Of a stretch of DNA of 64,000 nucleotides, positions 22,937 through 33,798 are shown piece by piece (the first letter of the stretch is position 1; every line of letters begins with the position of its first letter). Both the position numbers and the translations under genes were made by a program. The notes below the pieces were generated by a model that was not told the DNA's origin, searched no databases, and saw only the letters and a program-made list of their open reading frames with translations. The stretch lies in the NCBI GenBank assembly GCA_037892935.1, contig JAYXKI010000011.1:1240001-1304000 (forward strand), read 5' to 3'. This stretch comes from Phlebopus portentosus. Taxonomy: Eukaryota; Basidiomycota; Agaricomycetes; Boletales; Boletinellaceae.

Positions 22937-23854
22937 GCGTATCGTCGACGGCTAAAGCAGGCTTACACACTCCATCGGAGTTTTGTTAGAGCGCTCCATA
23001 CATTCGAAGAAGAAGTCAATTCGGCGTTTCGCACGATAAACTTCTATCGAGGTAAGAAGCACTCAAACACCCCTATCTTAGAACCCTACCGGTCGGTTAT
23101 ACTATCCGCCCTGGAGCTTCAAATCACCGCCGAAAGACACGAAAGAGTTGGAAGGAAGTTCTTGCTTGTACACGCGGACAACCTATTGAACGGACACAGT
23201 TTCAATTGGGAGGCACTTAGAGGTCCGATGCCAGTTGAAGAAGAACTACTCGCTCTGTGTCAAGAATATAAAGCATTCGAATACACCCTACTCGAACATT
23301 CTCATTTCCTCCATCAAGTCCTTTTACAAGTTTATCAAGGCAACTATACTACTGCGAAACAACTATGTCACCGATGGAACTGTGGCAAGTTGGTTGGTCT
23401 GGTCTCTGGTCTACACTCTGCATCGTCTGGTTTTCTTCCATGGTATACGTCATTGCTCAACAACTCCGAGGTCGAATCAGCCTTCTTCGAGGCTTTGGAA
23501 CGCTATGGACGTGGGTGGAATGGCAAGACTACGAAGGAGGTTCCCCATTCCGTCGTGCCGGTCGGAGATTTCTACTCCAAACTCAACGACTGGCAGTTCC
23601 TCAACCCGGACCTGGAGAACGTATGGAATCCGCTCTGGCACGCATCAGCGAACGACTCGACAGTCTACACGGACACTTGGACCGAATGGTCAGTACTGAC
23701 GGGCAACCCAACCAAGTTGTCTCCGCCCTGCGGCACGCTGTCATCGACCTCGACAATCGACTTACTAGCGTTGATCGGTCCCTCAGAACTCTCACAGCTA
23801 CTGTCGCTCGACTCTACGACATGGGCTCTCAATACTCTGAGAACCTTACCGTAG
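22937..23854 (+). CDS. Gypsy-A leader ORF-A, unknown protein
   Basis: An open frame with no stop from 22937 to TGA/TAG 23854 encodes ~305 residues: YTLHRSFVRALHTFEEEVNS, ILSALELQITAERHERVGRK, FLLVHADNLLNGHSFNWEAL, VYQGNYTTAKQLCHRW, VPVGDFYSKLNDWQFLNPDL. There is no ATG near its start, so it is probably entered by splicing (donor GTAAGT at 22871, acceptors ATTAG or ATAAG just before 22937) or is a broken gene. It overlaps ORF-B by over 200 nt in another frame. No family recognised. Confidence 0.45.
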   Translation, partial: AYRRRLKQAYTLHRSFVRALHTFEEEVNSAFRTINFYRGKKHSNTPILEPYRSVILSALELQITAERHERVGRKFLLVHADNLLNGHSFNWEALRGPMPVEEELLALCQEYKAFEYTLLEHSHFLHQVLLQVYQGNYTTAKQLCHRWNCGKLVGLVSGLHSASSGFLPWYTSLLNNSEVESAFFEALERYGRGWNGKTTKEVPHSVVPVGDFYSKLNDWQFLNPDLENVWNPLWHASANDSTVYTDTWTEWSVLTGNPTKLSPPCGTLSSTSTIDLLALIGPSELSQLLSLDSTTWALNTLRTLP

Positions 23855-24420
23855 AAGGACAGACACTGGGGGAGTTTCTGGCACATATTCAGGGACACAT
23901 CGGGGATGCGATCGCCGAGGCAGTCATCACCAGCGCCAGGCGAGAAGGCGAACAGCGAGACGTACGCATTAACTATGCATTTGGCATTCTTCAGGCTCGT
24001 ATTCTGGGGGCGGTAACCATGGCTATTCAGGGCAGTCAATCAGCCCTTACTCAACAAGTAGTCAACTCCCAGCAAGAGATCATTCGGCTGACTGGTACGG
24101 ACTTCCTGCAGTTACACACGCAGGCTAGCTACCTGGTCGAACAGGTCGAGGCTATTCGAGCCCGGATCAGCAGTGCCGAGGAAGAACTTGCGGCCCAGTA
24201 CTCGATCATGGAAGGCATTCGTCAGATCCAACAAATGATTAGGCTTCGTCAATCCTACCTGACGCAGCGAGCTAGGCGAGGAGGGGCAAGGTTGAGCCCT
24301 GACTCCCCGCTGCAAGGTAGAGGCCTAGGTCTAGCTAACCGCTTCGAAAGCGTGAGCTCGGACTCCGACGACGACCAGATGCCCGGCCTGATCCCAGCAA
24401 GAGAACGCTTTGTGGATTAG
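23623..24420 (+). CDS. Gypsy-A leader ORF-B, coiled-coil protein upstream of gag
   Basis: From ATG 23623 (MESALARISERLDSLHGHLD) about 265 residues run to TAG 24418-24420. Long heptad-like stretches (VIDLDNRLTSVDRSLRTLTA, VEQVEAIRARISSAEEELAA) suggest an extended coiled coil, followed by a basic RARRGGAR and an acidic SSDSDDDQ tail. An in-frame ATG exists upstream at 23365, but the segment it adds overlaps the better-supported ORF-A and is probably not translated. Function unknown; Gypsy-C has a coiled-coil ORF in the same place. Confidence 0.55.
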   Translation: MESALARISERLDSLHGHLDRMVSTDGQPNQVVSALRHAVIDLDNRLTSVDRSLRTLTATVARLYDMGSQYSENLTVEGQTLGEFLAHIQGHIGDAIAEAVITSARREGEQRDVRINYAFGILQARILGAVTMAIQGSQSALTQQVVNSQQEIIRLTGTDFLQLHTQASYLVEQVEAIRARISSAEEELAAQYSIMEGIRQIQQMIRLRQSYLTQRARRGGARLSPDSPLQGRGLGLANRFESVSSDSDDDQMPGLIPARERFVD

Positions 24421-24741
24421 ATGGTCGAGATCATTCGCCAGAGTGGGGAACCAGAAGGAATGGACACTCAAACAGGACAACCGTCGTCGCAGTTGCGACA
24501 GCTAGCAGTAGAGGTTGGAAGGAGCTACGTCGCTGAAGTAGTTGCGGAAGGAGGGCTGGTAGCGCCTACTGCGCTCGCCCAAGAGGAACAGGAAGTCGAA
24601 GGAAGCATCGAAGTTGAAGAAGATCTCCCGGACTACGTTGAAACTCCTGTGGACGTTCTGATGCCGGACAGGGAGTGTATAGTTCGAGGGGCTGCCCTAG
24701 AATACCTTCAAACGGTCAGCAGAGAATTACACCCGAGCTAA
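24421..24741 (+). CDS. Gypsy-A leader ORF-C (in frame after ORF-B stop)
   Basis: The ORF-B stop TAG is followed immediately by ATG in the same frame. A further 106 codons, acidic (EEQEVEGSIEVEEDLPDYVE), run to TAA 24739-24741. ORF-B and ORF-C may be one protein broken by a single CAG-to-TAG type mutation, or linked by readthrough. No domain recognised. Confidence 0.4.
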   Translation: MVEIIRQSGEPEGMDTQTGQPSSQLRQLAVEVGRSYVAEVVAEGGLVAPTALAQEEQEVEGSIEVEEDLPDYVETPVDVLMPDRECIVRGAALEYLQTVSRELHPS

Positions 24742-26142
24742 GGGCACGAAGGAGTGGAGGGAAATAGGGATAGGCAATGGAAGGGCTTGGTGAGAACCGG
24801 GGATATGAGGGAAGCGCTCGAGGAGGAATTCCGAGGGTAGGCTTCTCCCGAGATCGACGGTGGCGGTGCAAAGGCAAAATCGACTCTCCGGCTCAGCTGC
24901 GAGCTCTGGACTAAAGCCGACTAACCCAAGGCACAAGAACTAAACTAACTAGGCTACGCTAGTCAAACCACCAACCCGAACGTGACTAATCGACTGTGCT
25001 AACACACTGGTAAGCGACTGCAGCCGATCTCACTCGTAGTCTAAAGTGTCGGAACGCGGTGTAACGATTCAAAACGCGATTCGATGGACAAAGGACAATT
25101 GCTGAGTGTGTCGAAATGTGATGCAAGGGATGGAGGTGCAAAACGATGACGGAAGGGGACTGAGAGAATCGAAGGATACGTGTGGGACGATGAAACCGAA
25201 CGTTTCCGATCTAAACGATGCGGAATAGCACCGGGCTGGTCTTGAGGAAGCGGAGAGTGGAAAGTCAGGAGGAAAGGGGTGATATGATGTCCTTTCCCGA
25301 CGACACTGGAGAGGGGAAGGTGTTGCGAGACCGAATGCAAGTGGCACGCAGAGTAACTGGGTTACGAGCGAAACCGGGCGAAACGGTTCGGAACACGTAA
25401 GGAGGTTTCGGTTCGGGTGAGAGAAATAAGAGGAGCCTTTGTACGATCACAGCGAACTATACGAACGTACGAACGGCTCTGCTGCGAAGAGAGATCACCG
25501 ATCGACTGTACAGAAGACGAAATATCGTATATTAGACTATAGAGACGAGAGAGTCCACTACGAACAAGTAGACTAGAGGTCGAGGGACTTTGAGACGATG
25601 TGAGAACTGTAAGCTAAGCTCCCACTCAGCTCTGACTAAGCTGTCCCTCTACTATGAGAGTCGTGCTATATTTATACTAAACGTCCAAGACTGAGCCTCC
25701 CAGCGGTCAGAGAACCTATGTCATAAGGAAAAGGGAACGCATATCGCTATCTACAAAGGAGAGGAGCGCATAGGAATGGTTTAAGGGACACATAGGTCAA
25801 AAGAAACAATACTAAGCATGTCTGGAACGAGAGCATAATGGATTAAAGGGGACGCATATAGAAAGGTCAGAAAATGTGCGGAACCTTCGGAACCGGGTCT
25901 CTTTGAGCAGAACGAAGTGGAACTCGGGGAAACGACTCGGAAGGGCTCTGGCTAGCCTGACAAAGTAAGTCTGCGATGTTTAACAAAGGAGAGGGACTGA
26001 GGATGAGGTTGCAGGGTCAAATCTCTTTGTCTGGAATGCGGATCCGAGGTCCGGAGACTTGTGATCGACGCGTGCAAACTCGATGCCGTGATTCTCCCGT
26101 CTTGATGGCCGATCAAAGAATGGTGCACGTGCCATCTGGACT
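24742..26142. other. Non-coding 1.4 kb inside Gypsy-A, possible minus-strand LTR or promoter
   Basis: No convincing ORF. Read on the minus strand, TATAAATA (complement of 25669-25676) is followed by pyrimidine-rich sequence, like an LTR U3/R boundary. It separates two acidic ORFs in the same frame (24421-24741 and 26143-26904). A solo LTR of another element inserted in reverse is therefore plausible, but I could not define its ends or a target duplication. Confidence 0.35.
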
Positions 26143-26904
26143 ATGGCGTTCTTGCTAAGTTCACTCGTTCGAGCGAAACCAGTCGAAACCGAGCGAAACC
26201 AGTCAGAACACCGCGGAACTGGTCGTAACGACTCCGTTCGTTCCCAAGCTTCAGACTTACTCTTCAATGTCTCCACAGAAACGCAACCTGGAAGCCTGGA
26301 CCAGCAAGCAGAAGAACTGCTGAGGGAGGTAATTCCTGAGTTGCCACAGCCCTGGCCATCCAACGATGGATGGGGACCGCCTCCCGATGCTGGGGAAGCA
26401 TGGGAGGCGGACAACACGGCGGAAACGGGGTATGGCACGGGAATCCGGGAGCTCATGTGGAATGAGCAAGGAGAGCTTGTCGAGGGAGCGGTCCAACGGC
26501 TGGGATGGAACGGCCACTACGTCGAAAGGAACCACCTCCAGTACCCGCACCAGGACTCACCGCCAGGATCGCCTACTCCAAGTGCTCTTGAGCTTGAGGA
26601 GAGAGAAGCAAGGCTCCAGGCGGTCAGTGAGTACTCCCCAGACTCTGATTATATGTATGATCCTATCATTCGTCCTAACAGCTGCCCTATACTTTCGGAG
26701 TCTCTCGACATACGAGAGGGACCACCGAGGCAGGGGGTAGTGAACATGGCGAGGGTAGTTTGGGTGCGAGGTAACGACGTAGAAGAGCCAACCAGTGGGG
26801 ATCAAGAGTACTTTGATGCGAACGACGGCTGGGAAACAGAAGAGGAAAGCGAGGAACACGAAAGCGGCGAGGAACGATACGAAGCTCGGGAAGAAAGGAG
26901 ATAG
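26143..26904 (+). CDS. Gypsy-A ORF-D, acidic protein upstream of gag
   Basis: An open frame of up to 253 codons. Protein-like from about 26240 (SDLLFNVSTETQPGSLDQQA, EELLREVIPELPQPWPSNDG) to the highly acidic end EESEEHESGEERYEAREERR and TAG 26902-26904. It lies ~200 bp upstream of gag and contains repeated Trp-Gly and Glu-rich segments. No homology recognised. It may be the continuation of ORF-C across the inserted 1.4 kb. Confidence 0.4.
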   Translation: MAFLLSSLVRAKPVETERNQSEHRGTGRNDSVRSQASDLLFNVSTETQPGSLDQQAEELLREVIPELPQPWPSNDGWGPPPDAGEAWEADNTAETGYGTGIRELMWNEQGELVEGAVQRLGWNGHYVERNHLQYPHQDSPPGSPTPSALELEEREARLQAVSEYSPDSDYMYDPIIRPNSCPILSESLDIREGPPRQGVVNMARVVWVRGNDVEEPTSGDQEYFDANDGWETEEESEEHESGEERYEAREERR

Positions 26905-27101
26905 GCCCTGGTTTAGAGCTGGGAGCTTGCCAGGAGGAAAGAAGACACCCAAAAACCAACCGGGGAGGAAGGGTAAGGTGGCTAGTTGGAAAGCGGAGGT
27001 GGTACTCGCTGGATAACTTAGCTACTAAACCATGTATTATTGTAATGCGCTGAATGAAGGTGATACTCATAAAAATGTTGGTTGAATTTGTCTAGGTCAT
27101 T

Positions 27102-28124
27102 ATGTCAAACAAAGATATCATGAAGTATCCCTTGTTTAAGGGAAACCCTTATGAGTCACTTGAGAACTTCCAGAATCAAATGATCAGCCGGTTGAATGAA
27201 AAACATCCGAGCGACCCAGTCAAGAGGGTTAAGATTATTTTGGAATGTCTGCGAGGTCAAGCTCAGACTTGGGTTAATGGCAAATGGGCCGTGAACAGAA
27301 ATCAATTAGTCTCCACCTACAAGCAAAACGCGAACAATGAGCTTGTTATGGACAAGAAGGGTGGATAGGACGACGAGGACAATCTATGGAACGAATTAGT
27401 GCTCAACCACAATGGCATTTTTGGACTTCAAGAAGAAGCCGAGCGAAATATTAGGACGATTTATCAGGAACGGGCGTGGGTGAAGCAGTATAACAGGGCC
27501 TTCAACGATATTAGGATGAGGCTGCCAAAGCATTACGACCACCAAGCGCTGATTTACGAGTACAAGAGAGGACTCAATCAGGCGATCCTAAAGGCCCTGC
27601 TCACGAATACAGACCACCCAGGTTGGGACCTGAACCAATGGAAGGAGAACGCTAGCAATCTGGAGGCCAGCCTAATAGCTGCCAAGGTGATAGGCAGTAA
27701 TAGGAAGTACACCCCTATGTTTAAAGATGGGCAGGCGGTATCGTACACACCAGTGCCCCCAGAAGCTTGCCATCCAGCTGAGTTTCTGGGTGAGCCTATG
27801 GACATCGACATGTCTAGGCGCTTTACTAGGGGGTCCCGAGGAGATGCCGGGATATGCTGGGCATGCGGCAAGACAGGTCACTTCGCACGGGACTGCAACA
27901 ATGTAGGGCGAGACACACAGGGAAGCCGTGGACACCGAACCAACTACAAGAGACGGGTGCAGAAGAGACGATCTGGCAAGACTGGCCGCTTCCTAAAACG
28001 CCGGGAAGTTGGGATTAGCAGCGATTCGGAGATGGAAGAACTACTGGACAAGAGAACGAAGTTACCAAGGCGTAAGGAACGGGCTTCGTATGCCCTCGAG
28101 GAGGATTCTGAGGAGGATTTTTGA
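27102..28124 (+). pseudogene. gag: Gypsy-A gag (capsid/nucleocapsid), one in-frame TAG
   Basis: ATG 27102 begins MSNKDIMKYPLFKGNPYESL. The frame continues through a premature TAG at 27366-27368, then LNHNGIFGLQEEAERNIRTI and a retrotransposon gag-like capsid region (WVKQYNRAFNDIRMRLPKHY). A CCHC zinc knuckle follows (CWACGKTGHFARDC, about 27855-27896), then a basic tail ending at TGA 28122-28124. Apart from the TAG it is the usual size for chromovirus Gag (~340 aa). It overlaps pol by four bases. Confidence 0.85.
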
Positions 28125-31100
28125 AGGGCCGCCAGTCGACATCGGACACTGGCGAGGGCTCGAAGGACACACAAGAGATAAAGTGCCGATGGACTATTGC
28201 TAGACCAAATTCCAACCATCCTACTATACCCATTGACGTCATTCAGGGACAGAAAAAGGTTAATCTCTTGGCTATGATTGACTCCGGATCTGCGATCACT
28301 ACTATTAGCCCCACGGTTGTACAGAGCCTAGGGCTGAGAACAGTGCCTGCAGAAGGTAATTATACCATCCGGAACGCCGATGGATCGATTAATCATGGTG
28401 GATGGACTCGGAACGTCAGAGCAATAGTTGACACAGGGATTACAAGAGGTTTAATGGACATCGCAGTGGTGGATACACACGAAGACAAGTTTCTCATAGG
28501 AAATGATTGGCTTGAACAGCATAAGCCAACCATCAACTGGACAAAGGGGATTCTTTGCAAAGGTGGGAAGGAAATTGCATTTAATGGAACGGCACGATTG
28601 CGTTCCATACAGCTAATCTTAGCCCCAAGGAAGCTCCGGAAACGCAGAAGATGGCGAAGAATTTCAAACTACATTCCACCCAAGTGGGATGCCGATGATG
28701 AAAAGGAAGAAGCTTGGGAAACTAGGGTCTATTACCACAGCGACATCGAAACAGGACAAGAAACTGAAAAGGAAGAAGAACCCACGATCGTGCCACCAGA
28801 CAAAGGAAAAGAAAAAGAATCAACAGCGCCGCTTGTCACGTTCGACGAAACCATGCACAAACCACCGGAGCTTTCTTTCATCAAACAGGAAGGAAGCTGG
28901 AAATTCTTCTGGTTTGGGGACAAGTGCCAAATCACTAAGGACGGACAGACTTGGCATGACTTCGACAGTCTTGAGGATGCGGATAACATGGTTTACCGCA
29001 CCATGGTCAGAGACATAGACAGGGGCGCAAGTAGAGAGGAACTCTTCAACGAGTATGGCGGCATGTATACAGCATGCCTTCAAGTATTGGCGATACAAGA
29101 GAACATCAGAATGGCAGCGTCACCAACGACTTCAGAAGCACAGGCAAGAGTGCGAGAAGAGATACATGCGCAAATGACGATTGACGCCGAGGGATCTGAT
29201 GCAGCTAGAAGGAAGAAACCTAGCATACCGCCGAAGGGAGGAAAACTGGGGCACTATGCAGCAGATCCGCTCAGGGTACGACGACAGAAGAGTGGAGGAA
29301 GTGGTACAGACTTGAACCCTGTCATAAGGAGTATTAGGGTGGAGTGGACTCCTCCATCTGTGCACGAGGGCCAAAATGACTCAACCCTGGCAGTGCAGAA
29401 GCAGTCGGTAAGCCTCACCACACGAAGCAGAGGTACAAGCAGGAATACTTCGGGTCGGGAGCGCCGTAGAACTAAGGCTACGAAGCGTACTAGGTTCGGC
29501 CACCTAGCGAGATCTCCTCCTACGAGAGACCGAGGAGTGACTAGACATGAGACGCCGTTCGAGGGTAGGCTAGTGTCTAGGAAAGTGGTCCACCCCAAAG
29601 GGAGGGTAGTCCCACTCAATTGGCACAGGGCCAAAGTTAGTACGCCGCAATCATCAAGTAGGCTAGCTTCGGGAGCTCAAGTGCGCCCGCGAAGACCACG
29701 GTTTAAGAACCAAATGCAGGGCCCTGCTCCGACAGGGAAAACAAATGGTAAAGGTAACAGGTTCATTCCAAATTATGCCACGATGGAGCAGGGGCTCTCG
29801 CAGGGGCAGAAGGGGCGCTGATGGCGCACGCCTGTTGACTCGGTCATGCAGCTGCCCAAAGTGGAAGGAAAAGTGCTAGAGAGAAGAGCTGGATCTGAGA
29901 CGGAGTTCAAGGGTATCCTAGGATTGCATAAGCCTGCTACCTCAGGGGAAGCAGAGGATGCCTCTCGAAGAGGAAGGCCACCCAAGCCTCCTCACTGGAT
30001 CCGCCGTCTAGAGCATCGACAAGTCGCATCTCGGAGAGAACGCCTGCTCAAGTATAACAGCATAGCTCAAAAATATGCGCAGGAAAAAGCACTCGATGAA
30101 AGGATGGCAGACTCTGCTGGCAACAAATCTCTCGAGGAAATTCTTCCGAAACAAATTTGGGAGCTCAGGGATAGGTTCGACAAGGACGTCGCCAAATGGC
30201 TGCCGAAGTCGGGACAATGGGACATGAAGATCGAGCTCCTATCAGGAGCAGAGCTCCTGAAACCTGGACCGATATATCCACTCGCTCCTGCTGAAAAGCG
30301 AGCGGTAGAAGAATGGATTCGCGAGGATCTGAAGAAGGGATGGATTCGTGTTGTAGGAAACCGAGTACCAGCTGAAGAAAAGGCGAACACTTGCGCACCA
30401 GTATTTGTCATAGCCAAGAAGACAATAGGGAAGGATGGCAAGCCGGAGTATAGAATTGTTATCGACTATAGAGGGCTGAATGCGGTGGTCATTCCAGACC
30501 ACCAACCGATGCCTCTGTTACATATGCTCCCGGACGATCTTGCGCATGCCAAATGGTTCTCTACACTGGATTTGCGAAGTGGGTATAACAACATTCGAAT
30601 ACACCCTGGGCACAAGAAGTATGCCGCCTTCAGGACTCACATGGGAGTATACCAGCCAATGGTAATGCAGTTCGGATTAATGAATGCACCTGCGGTATTC
30701 CAACGTGCAATGAACGAGCTCTTTCAGGACATGATTGGGCAGGGCATACTCATTTATTTGGACGACATTATAGTCTATGCAGAAACGGAACAGGAACATT
30801 GGGACCTGTTAGCAGAGGTATTGCGCAGGTTAAGGGAAGCAGACTTCTTCTGCAAACCAGAGAAGTGCTACTTCGGAAAGAAGGAACTTGACTATTTAGG
30901 ATTTGTGGTTAACCAGTCGGGCATGCAGATGGATCCCTACAAGGTAAAGGCAGTTCAAGAATGGCCAGATTTGTCAAGCAAGCGGGACATTCGAAAGTTT
31001 ATCGGTTTCGCGAACTTCTACCGAAAATTTATTGAGGACTTCGCCAAGATCGCTAGGCCACTAACGGAACTAATGTCTGGCAAGAAGACATTTACCTGGG

Positions 31101-33403
31101 GAGAAAGACAACAAGAGAGCTTTAGGAAACTTAAAGAAGCTTTTACCACTGCACCAATGCTAGTACGACCGGATCACGAGAAGCAATTTGTGCTGGAAAC
31201 CGATGCGTTAAACTTTGCGATGGGAGCCGTGCTCTCGCAGCTCGGGGACGATGAAATTTTGCATCCCATTGGATATTGGTCGAACACCTATCGAGAGGCC
31301 GAGAATAACTATCCAGTAATGGACAAGGAATTACTAGCAATTGTCAAAGCCTTGAGCAACTGGAGGCACCACTTGGAAGGAGCTAGACATGAGATTCGAG
31401 TAGTTAGCGACCAAGCGAACCTTCGATATTTCATGGGAGCTAGGAAGCTAAGTGGCCGTCAAGCAAGATGGGCGACATTTCTCAGCAGATTTTGATTTCA
31501 AATCGAGTATCGACCTAGAACCAAGAATTCACGAGCGGACGCATTATCAAGAAGGCCAGACTACGAACAGGGCCAAGAGGACCAGCCAGAACAAGTCCTA
31601 CTTCCTCCGCAATTGTTTAGAACATCGGACCTGCCCATGCGCACGGTACGGGTATTTGAGCTTACAGGAGGTCCAGAACTGGGAGAGAAGATTCGAGACG
31701 CCTATGAATGATCCAAAGAGCCAGAAATCGGAACGTTCGAAGAAGGATATTGGTGGAAGGATGATAAATTGGTTATCCCGCCAGATGAAGAAGTTAAGAA
31801 GGAAATTGTACGACAGTGCCATGACGCACCGGCATCTGGACACCCGGGGTTACAGAAGACTATAGACAAACTAGAAAGAAGAGTTTGGTGGCCAAAGATG
31901 AGGGAATGGGTCGAAGAATATGTGCGCACATGCGACGTGTGCCAGAGGACAAAAGCGCGATGAGGAAAGATGCAACCACCGCTGCAACCTTTGCAGATAG
32001 CGACAAGGCCCTACGATGAGATTACCATGGACTATGTCACCGGACTTCCAACGACGAGCAAAGGAAACAATGCAATACTAGTGGTGGTAGACAGGTTCTC
32101 TAAAATGGGAACTTTTATACCTACTACAGTAAATGCAAACTCGAAGACTACTGCGGACTTGATGATCAATTATGTCTACAGCAAGGTCGGAACTCCGAAG
32201 ACAGTAATCAGCGACAGGGAACCTCAATTCGCTAGCCGGTTTACAGAACAGGTGAACCAGGCCCTCGGGATCGAAACAAAGCTTAGTACGGCGTATCATC
32301 CGCAAACAGACGGTCAAACGGAGCGAGTAAATCAAGGAATGGAACAGCTATTACATTGCTATTCCAGCTTGCAGCAGGACGACTGGGACGAACATCTGCC
32401 CATGGCAGAATTCACCTACAATAGTCGCTCTCACTCCAGTACGGGCAAGACACCGTTTGAATTGGTGTACGGATTCCAGCCGGAATTAGGATTCAAGCTT
32501 CCGATCCGAGGAACTCAGGACTATGTGGCTATGCGAAAGAAGAATCAAGAAGAAGCAACGAAGGCACTGGAGAAGGCACGAGACGCGATGAAGAGATTTG
32601 CAGATAGACACCGAGGCCCGATGCCGTCATTCGAAGTTGGCGATAAAGTTATGTTAGATGGTCAGAATCTAACCTTGCTAGTTCCCACGAGGAAGCTAGG
32701 GGATAGAAACCTGGGACCTTATCAAATTATCGCAAAGCATGGGCTAGTCAACTACGAGTTGGATCTCCCAAAAGAGTTGAGGATCCACCCGGTGTTCTAC
32801 GCAGGACTATTAATTCCCTATCGAGAAAGGAAAGATCCGGCACAGAGAACAAGACCACCACCAGAAGTGATCGCTGGAGAAACCGAATACGAGGTTGAAG
32901 CGATCCGGGACATGAGGAAACGGCACGGAAAATGGGAGTATCAGGTTAAATGGCTCGGCTACCCGGAGGAAGAGAATACCTGGGAACCTGTGGAAGGGCT
33001 GCGCAATGCCCCAGAGAAATTGCGGGAGTATCACGAGAAGAATCGTTGGCCGGACACGATAGATCTTCCCTCTAGAAAGAAGATCGTGGATATCATAGAC
33101 TCTACGCAGAGAGTAATCGACATCAAGAAAGAAGATGACGAGTTCCTGAGGACGGCGCTAGGAGAGTCCGTAGCTCAGAGAGTAATCAAGAGAAGAAGAT
33201 ACCAGAGCAAGACAGGTATCAAGCAGCGGGATTTCGGTTATCCGGAATGGCACAAGCGTCATTGGAGAGCCGCGAAAAGGCCATTCACTCGAAACAAAGT
33301 GCTGCCGGTTCGCAGATGGGATCTGCCAGAAAAGAAAGGGAATCCTTCATACAAGGATTGGTTTTGGGCTGACTCCTCGGATAGCGAGTGCAGCGAGGCT
33401 TAG
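28121..33403 (+). pseudogene. pol: Gypsy-A pol: protease, RT, RNase H, integrase, chromodomain; four in-frame TGA
   Basis: The -1 frame relative to gag is open from before 28121 to TAG 33401-33403 except for TGA at 29819, 31493, 31709 and 31961. In order: aspartic protease (LLAMIDSGSAIT), a long basic linker, RT (YRIVIDYRGLNAVV, QFGLMNAPAVFQRAMN, IYLDDIIVY near 30757), RNase H (FVLETDALNFAMGAVL, YPVMDKELLAIVKAL), integrase zinc finger (H...H, CDVCQRTK), core (DYVTGLPTTSKG, DRFSKMGTF, STAYHPQTDGQTERVNQ) and chromodomain (YEVEAIRDMRKRHGKWEYQV, KWLGYPEEENTWEP). A ~130-residue basic extension follows the chromodomain. Each stop is one transition from a sense codon. Confidence 0.9.
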
Positions 33404-33788
33404 GAAGGCCTAAGCATATTTGACCTGAATAAGTCGTTAAACTATTCCTAGCATGTTGGGAAGCATCTAGTATGTTGGAAGCCAACACTCAGCGAGGCTT
33501 TGAATTATTGAGCAAGTGTCACGTGACCGCCGCCTTTCTCTGAGAACAGGTTGAGCGTCAATCACGTGCTTGCCACACCCTCATCCAAAACAGGAAGTGT
33601 GTAGGTCACATGATCAAAAACGGGATGAGGACTCTGGATGTACAGTGCTATAGTTATTCCAGGCAAGAGGAATGAGACACTAGTACATAAGAAGGGTCTG
33701 GTCTAGGAAGCAATGATACGAAACAGCAAGATTATGGCTACCACAATTAAGGGATCCACACTCTCCTTGCAGTCCGAAGTGGATCTTA

Positions 33789-33798
33789 AGGGGAGGAA
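33789..33798 (+). promoter_or_regulatory. Polypurine tract of Gypsy-A
   Basis: AGGGGAGGAA lies immediately before TGTTACG, the typical priming site for plus-strand synthesis next to a 3' LTR. Confidence 0.6.

Noticed and set aside
23365..23622. N-terminal hydrophobic extension of ORF-B (a membrane-anchored coiled-coil protein)
   Set aside because: It overlaps ORF-A in another frame where the translation looks more protein-like; the hydrophobic stretch is probably a shadow. ATG 23623 is preferred.
25041..25450. Minus-strand ORFs of 60-99 codons rich in Ser/Pro
   Set aside because: Overlapping in several frames, no motifs; compatible with random open frames in LTR-like DNA.
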